Shown here: piece by piece, positions 59,969 to 64,000 of the stretch
Layout: every line of letters starts with the position of its first letter
Position numbering within the stretch: position 1 is the stretch's first letter
NCBI RefSeq assembly: GCF_008065375.1
Contig: NZ_VJYI01000002.1
Location: 310,001 to 374,000 of the forward strand
DNA from: Nonomuraea sp. SYSU D8015
Lineage (GTDB): Bacteria > Actinomycetota > Actinomycetes > Streptosporangiales > Streptosporangiaceae
Length of the DNA: 64,000 nt
Direction of reading: 5' to 3'
Program-made: the position numbers and the translations under genes
The notes under the pieces: model-generated
What the model saw: only the letters and a program-made list of their open reading frames with translations
Told to the model about the DNA's origin: nothing
The model's database searches: none

Positions 59969-60370
59969 TCACGTCGGGTCACCCAGCAGGGACTGTGAGC
60001 CGTTGGCGGTGTTGCCGCCGTCGCCGATGTTGTTGCTCCCGCTCGAGCCGTTGCCGTTCGAGAAGTTGCCGCTGTTCACGGGATTCCCCTCGCTCTGGTA
60101 GTTCCCGCTGTTGGTGGAGTTTCCGGAGTTCTCCGGGCCGTTGACGCAGTTCGTCGGGGAATTGGGCGCCGGTGAGTTGTAGCTGACCAGGCGATTGCCG
60201 CACACAACGCCGGGGAGTGCACTGATCACGCTGCCGAGGTCAGCACCTACCAACCTGGCGAGCAGGGATTCGGCTTGAGGCGGCGCGGCCGCCGACGCGG
60301 TGTTCGCAGTCAGCAGCGCGCTACATCCGACCACGACCATCGCGGCGATCCGCACGAATGTCCTCAACAT
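59969..60370 (-). CDS. Secreted Asn/Gly/Ser-rich small protein, copy 1
   Basis: 133 residues from ATG 60370 with GGCGGGG upstream. Signal peptide (MLRTFVRIAAMVVVGCSALL, then ANTASA). The mature part has a short helical region (AESLLARLVGADLGSVISAL), one Cys pair (VVCGN and TNCVN) and a C-terminal NSGN-type segment: PENSGNSTNSGNYQSEGN, VNSGNFSNGNGSSGSNNI, GNTANG. It overlaps or abuts the paralogue. Asn-rich repeats of this kind suggest a surface or amyloid-like role, but this is inference. Confidence 0.75.
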   Translation of the reverse strand: MLRTFVRIAAMVVVGCSALLTANTASAAAPPQAESLLARLVGADLGSVISALPGVVCGNRLVSYNSPAPNSPTNCVNGPENSGNSTNSGNYQSEGNPVNSGNFSNGNGSSGSNNIGDGGNTANGSQSLLGDPT

Positions 60371-60524
60371 ATCCCCGCCATTCTCGCGAGCATGACTCAC
60401 CGACGATAGCATTCAGTTACAGGTAATCACGGACTGTCATTGTGGTGCGCCGCCTTGGCCGGACCTGAGTGAATACCGAACCCACGCATTGCGGCGGGCT
60501 TGACAGGCGTGCCTATGATCCCCC

Positions 60525-62573
60525 ATGCCTCCCCTCACGCTTCCCCGCCAGCATGCCCGCACGGCCCGTTTCAAGCTCGGCATCCCCAGAGACTTCACCA
60601 TCTCTCCGGACGGCACTCGGGTGATCTACCTGCGGTCCTCGGCCGGGGACGACCCGGTGAATCGGCTGTGGACGCTGACGGTGGCCACCGGGGAGGAGCG
60701 TCTGCTGGTGGACCCCGGCACCCCGTCCGGTGCGGCATTGCCGGAGGCAGAGCGCGCACGCAGGGAGCGCACCCGCGAACGGGCGAGCGGCATCGTGGCC
60801 TACGCCACCGATGCCGCCGTCACCAAAGCCGTCTACGCGCTCGCCGGCGAGCTGCACACCGTCGACCTGCTGACCGGCGCGATCACCCCGCTCGGTGCGA
60901 CCGGCTCCGACCCGCGTCTCGACCCGGCCGGGCAACACGTCGCCTACGTGTCCGAGGGCGCTCTGCACGTCGACGGCAGGCCACTGCTGACGCCCGACAA
61001 CCCCGACGTGACCTGGGGACTGCCCGAGCATGTGGCGGCCGAGTCGATGGCCAGGCACAGGGGCTACTGGTGGGCGCCCGACGGCACGCGCCTGTTGGTG
61101 GCCCGCGTCGACAACGCCAGGGTGAGCAAGTGGCATCTGTCCGAGCCCGCCGACCCCGGCAGGCCGCCCAGAACCATGGCCTATCCGGCGGCCGGCACCG
61201 ACAACGCCGACGTGACGCTCTGGCTGACCACGCTGACCGGGGAACGTACCGAAGTGGTGTGGGACAGGACGGCGTTCGAGTACGTCGCGGCGGTGTCGTG
61301 GACCGGACAGGGCCTGCTGGTGCTCGTGCAGAGCCGCGACCAGCGCACCACCCGAGTTCTGGAGGCCGACCCCGAGACGGGCGCCACCGCACTCCTGCGC
61401 GAGGACACCGACGACGCCTGGCTGGAGCTCGTGCCCGGCACGCCCGCCCGCACAGCCGGAGGGGAGCTGGTCTGGACGGCAGACCGCGACGACACCCGCC
61501 GCCTGATGGTGGGAGACGACCTGGTCACACCTCCGGGCCTGCAGGTGCTGCGGATCCTGGCGGTGGACGGCGACACCGTGCTCGCGGAGTGCTGCGACGA
61601 GCCGACCGAACGCCACCTGTACAGCTACTCCAGGTCCGAAGGGCTGGTCAGGGTCACCTCCGAGCCCGGAGTGCACACCGGGACGCGCGGCGGCGGCGTC
61701 ACGCTGCTCGTCACCCGCACGTTGGAGGAGCACGGGGTGCGGGTCACGGTCACCGATGGACGGGTGACCACACGGATCGCCTCGAACGGCGCGATCCCGG
61801 TCCTGCGTCCGAAGGTGGAGCTGGTGTCACTGGGCAAGCGGGAGCTGCGCGGCGCGATCATGTTCCCGGCCGGCCACGTTCCGGGCTCGCGGCGGCTGCC
61901 GGTGCTGCTCGACCCCTATGCCGGACCGGCGGGCGCCCGGGTCCTGCGAGGGCTGGACGACTTCGCGGTCTCGCAGTGGTTCGCCGACCAGGGCTTCGCC
62001 GTGCTGGTCGTGGACGGGCGCGGCACGCCGGGCCGGGGACCGGCCTGGGAGCGGGCGATCCACCTCGACAAGCTGAGCGCGGCGCTGGAGGACCAGGCCG
62101 ACGCCCTGCACGCGGCCGCCGAGCGCTTTCCAGACCTGGACCTCGGCCGGGTGGCGATCCGCGGCTGGTCGTACGGCGGTTATCTGGCGGCCGCGGCCGT
62201 GTTGCGCCGCCCCAACGTCTTCCACGTCGCCATCGCGGGCGCGCCGGTCACCGACGCCCGTCTGTACGACACCCACTGGCAGGAACGCTACCTGGGCCAC
62301 CCCGACCAGCACCCCGAGGCCTATGACCGCAGCTCCCTCATCGCCGATGCCCCGAACCTGCGCCGCCCGCTCATGCTCGTGCACGGCCTGGCCGACGACA
62401 ACGTCTTCGCCGCCCACACGCTGAGATTGTCCGCCGCGCTGCTGGCCGCAGGCCGCCCGCACACCGTCCTGCCGCTGTCCGGGGTCTCGCACATGGCCGC
62501 CCAAGAGGAGGTCGCCGAGAATCTGCTCCTGCTGGAGTCGGACTTCCTGCGCCGTAACCTTCCCCGGCACTGA
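60525..62573 (+). CDS. S9 family prolyl oligopeptidase / dipeptidyl peptidase IV-like
   Basis: 682 residues. An N-terminal beta-propeller (repeating SPDGTRV, APDGTRL blades) is followed by an alpha/beta hydrolase domain with Ser in RGWSYGGYLAA, Asp in HGLADDNVF and His in GVSHMAAQ. No signal peptide is visible, so it is probably cytosolic. It is divergent from the small secreted proteins. It would cut Pro- or Ala-containing peptides; a role in processing the secreted proteins is only a positional guess. Confidence 0.9.
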   Translation: MPPLTLPRQHARTARFKLGIPRDFTISPDGTRVIYLRSSAGDDPVNRLWTLTVATGEERLLVDPGTPSGAALPEAERARRERTRERASGIVAYATDAAVTKAVYALAGELHTVDLLTGAITPLGATGSDPRLDPAGQHVAYVSEGALHVDGRPLLTPDNPDVTWGLPEHVAAESMARHRGYWWAPDGTRLLVARVDNARVSKWHLSEPADPGRPPRTMAYPAAGTDNADVTLWLTTLTGERTEVVWDRTAFEYVAAVSWTGQGLLVLVQSRDQRTTRVLEADPETGATALLREDTDDAWLELVPGTPARTAGGELVWTADRDDTRRLMVGDDLVTPPGLQVLRILAVDGDTVLAECCDEPTERHLYSYSRSEGLVRVTSEPGVHTGTRGGGVTLLVTRTLEEHGVRVTVTDGRVTTRIASNGAIPVLRPKVELVSLGKRELRGAIMFPAGHVPGSRRLPVLLDPYAGPAGARVLRGLDDFAVSQWFADQGFAVLVVDGRGTPGRGPAWERAIHLDKLSAALEDQADALHAAAERFPDLDLGRVAIRGWSYGGYLAAAAVLRRPNVFHVAIAGAPVTDARLYDTHWQERYLGHPDQHPEAYDRSSLIADAPNLRRPLMLVHGLADDNVFAAHTLRLSAALLAAGRPHTVLPLSGVSHMAAQEEVAENLLLLESDFLRRNLPRH

Positions 62574-62630
62574 GGCTGTTCGAACAGGGCGATGATGAGC
62601 GGCAAGGCCACGATCAGGTGACCCCTTGCC

Positions 62631-63479
62631 TCAGCGGGTCGGCGCGGACGCGCTGTCGGTGGGGTGTTCGACGACTGCCGTGGGTTCGCCGTTCGGCACG
62701 GAGTCGGTTCCGGCCGGTCGGTCGTAGATTCCGACAGCCCACCGGCCCGGCCGTTCACCGACCTCGGCCGACAGCCGTTCGAGCACTTCGGGGTCGAACA
62801 GCGCCCGGGACTGAGCCGCCTCGTCGCAGCCCCTCGACTTGATGGCCGACGGGCAACCGGTGACGGCTTTCGCCACCTTCTTGACCGGGGCGTCCGCCGG
62901 GAAGACCCAGACCTGCATCGACTGTGGGCGCTTCAGCCAGTCGGAGGGCGCCGAACGCTCGTCGTGGTGCCCACCCGCCGAATCCCCGCACCGTCCGACT
63001 CCACCACCCCGTTCGCCGCCCTTGAGCTTGCCTGCCGTGACCACCCATGCCCGGGGATCGTCGCAGACCACCTTGTACCCGGTGGAGAAGCTGGACGGTG
63101 AGAACGTCACCGTCCGGGCGACGCCCATCGTCTCGAACCGTTGGGAATGGATGAGGGGGAGGTCGAATTCCACGGCTCCCAACCTCACGTTGAACATGTC
63201 GGGGAGCTTGGGGCCGGGCTCGATCTGGGCCGAGTTCACGGGAGGCTGGGCGGCTGTCGCCACGTTCGCCCGGGGTGATCTGGGCAGCAGGCCGTTCACC
63301 AGTCCGACGGCGGTCACGGCCAGGACGACCGCCGTCCCGGCCGTCAGCGCCCGCCGCGTACGGCGTAGACGCCGGCCTCGCCTGACGATCGCGTCGAGAC
63401 GAACGGACGGTTCGCCGCCGCCCTGTCGGTGGGCCTGATCGGTCAGGAGTCGTCGCAGGTCAGTCTCGGTATGCCTCAT
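62631..63479 (-). CDS. Membrane protein, putative anti-sigma factor for the SigE-type sigma
   Basis: 282 residues. A basic cytosolic N-terminus (LRRLLTDQAHRQGG, RRGRRLRRTRR), one membrane helix (ALTAGTAVVLAVTAVGLVNGLL) and a 210-residue extracytoplasmic domain with two Cys pairs (VVCDD/GRCGD and TGCPS/RGCDE). It overlaps the sigma gene by four bases, the usual anti-sigma arrangement. No zinc-binding anti-sigma motif is seen, so the role is inferred from position. Confidence 0.7.
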   Translation of the reverse strand: MRHTETDLRRLLTDQAHRQGGGEPSVRLDAIVRRGRRLRRTRRALTAGTAVVLAVTAVGLVNGLLPRSPRANVATAAQPPVNSAQIEPGPKLPDMFNVRLGAVEFDLPLIHSQRFETMGVARTVTFSPSSFSTGYKVVCDDPRAWVVTAGKLKGGERGGGVGRCGDSAGGHHDERSAPSDWLKRPQSMQVWVFPADAPVKKVAKAVTGCPSAIKSRGCDEAAQSRALFDPEVLERLSAEVGERPGRWAVGIYDRPAGTDSVPNGEPTAVVEHPTDSASAPTR

Positions 63480-63976
63480 CGCTGGACTTCCTCCAGGCTC
63501 ATCGTCCGAATGTCTGGATCAACCCGAAGACGGCTCAGGGCCCGGCTGAGCTGGGTCTTCACTGTTCCCAGCGAGCAACCGACGATGTCGGCGACCTGGG
63601 AGAGCGTTCGTTCCTCGAAGTAGTGCAGAACGATCACCGCACGCTGGCGTGGGGAAAGTGTGCCGATCGCATTCCACAGCGCGGCTTGATCGTCTATCTC
63701 CGAGGCCGCGTCGCGTGGATCGGGCGTCTCGGGGAGCGTCTCAGCGGGGACCTCCCCGCGCCAACGCCTGCGCCACCACGACGTGTGGGTGTTCACGATG
63801 ATCCGATAGACGTATGGATCGGGGTTGCCCTCGATCCGCCGCCAGGCGAGCCAGGCCTTGGCCAGCGCGGTCTGCACCAAATCCTCGGCCGTGCCCCAGT
63901 CCCGGGCGAGGAGATACGCCATCCGGCACAGCCGTAGATGGCGGTGTGCCACGTACTCGGCGAACCCGTCGTCCAT
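63476..63976 (-). CDS. SigE-family ECF RNA polymerase sigma factor
   Basis: 166 residues from ATG 63976 with GGAG seven bases upstream. Region 2 is AYLLARDWGTAEDLVQTALAKAW, and region 4 LSPRQRAVIVLHYFEERTLSQVA with the HTH VGCSLGTVKTQLSRAL. The AEDLVQTALAK form is typical of the Streptomyces-type SigE (ECF41-distinct, SigE family) group. It is translationally coupled to the membrane protein that probably holds it inactive. Confidence 0.93.
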   Translation of the reverse strand: MDDGFAEYVAHRHLRLCRMAYLLARDWGTAEDLVQTALAKAWLAWRRIEGNPDPYVYRIIVNTHTSWWRRRWRGEVPAETLPETPDPRDAASEIDDQAALWNAIGTLSPRQRAVIVLHYFEERTLSQVADIVGCSLGTVKTQLSRALSRLRVDPDIRTMSLEEVQR

Positions 63977-64000
63977 CCATCATCTCCGTCTCGTCGTCTC

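Noticed and set aside
59673..60370. Lanthipeptide or other RiPP precursors
   Set aside because: Both proteins have ordinary Sec signal peptides and Asn/Gly-rich mature parts, and no modification enzyme is found nearby; kept only as an open possibility within the cassette finding.

Overview
The window is a high-GC actinobacterial chromosome segment. Several features point to a Streptosporangiales-type filamentous organism such as Nonomuraea or a relative: a bldG/anti-sigma/helicase locus, wblA next to a class A penicillin-binding protein, a Tad-pilus locus with a DUF4244 pilin, a 6C small RNA, K+-independent pyrophosphatase, and SigE-type and LuxR-type regulators. The genus is an inference; no rRNA or marker gene is present. 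There is no CRISPR array and no intact transposase.

Layout. 1-8.6 kb is core metabolism: a partial GAF histidine kinase, an SDR/QueA pair, a secreted protein, SerB, SixA with a tiny membrane partner, and the proton pump HppA. 8.6-12.3 kb holds an ABC-2 efflux operon (ATPase plus two permeases) and, divergently, a TetR regulator and a small monooxygenase that share two copies of a 17-bp palindrome. 12.8-16.7 kb is the bldG locus with an MrfA-like helicase that carries a large repeat-built insertion. 16.9-26 kb is a repeat-bearing Fn3-type membrane protein followed by the Tad pilus operon (ssd, tadA, tadB, tadC, DUF4244 pilin, TadE, TadE-like). A 6C RNA lies just upstream of ssd, and next to it is an unassigned, strongly structured element.

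27-46.6 kb matches the gene order known from the Mycobacterium tuberculosis Rv3660c-Rv3683 region: Fic-like protein, acs, holin-X protein, epoxide hydrolase, marP, CoA pyrophosphatase, nth, crp, metallo-beta-lactamase-fold protein, ridA, the ArsA-like pair, wblA/whiB4, ponA-type PBP and metallophosphoesterase. It mixes carbon entry, acid/envelope stress protection, DNA repair, redox regulation and wall synthesis.

That conserved block ends at tRNA-Pro(CGG). Beyond it lies accessory DNA: a second, 42-bp copy of the tRNA 3' half at 49.1 kb, a decayed integrase beside each copy, and an MFS transporter between them. This looks like two related elements inserted in tandem at the same tRNA. Further right are a ferric-reductase-like flavocytochrome with a membrane partner, a two-component system, a decayed LAL/LuxR regulator, a PIN toxin-antitoxin pair with a clear palindromic operator, and a cassette of two tandem secreted Asn/Gly/Ser-rich proteins followed by two ABC exporters. 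The cassette is the best candidate here for an undescribed system. The window ends with an S9 peptidase and a SigE-family sigma/membrane anti-sigma-like pair.
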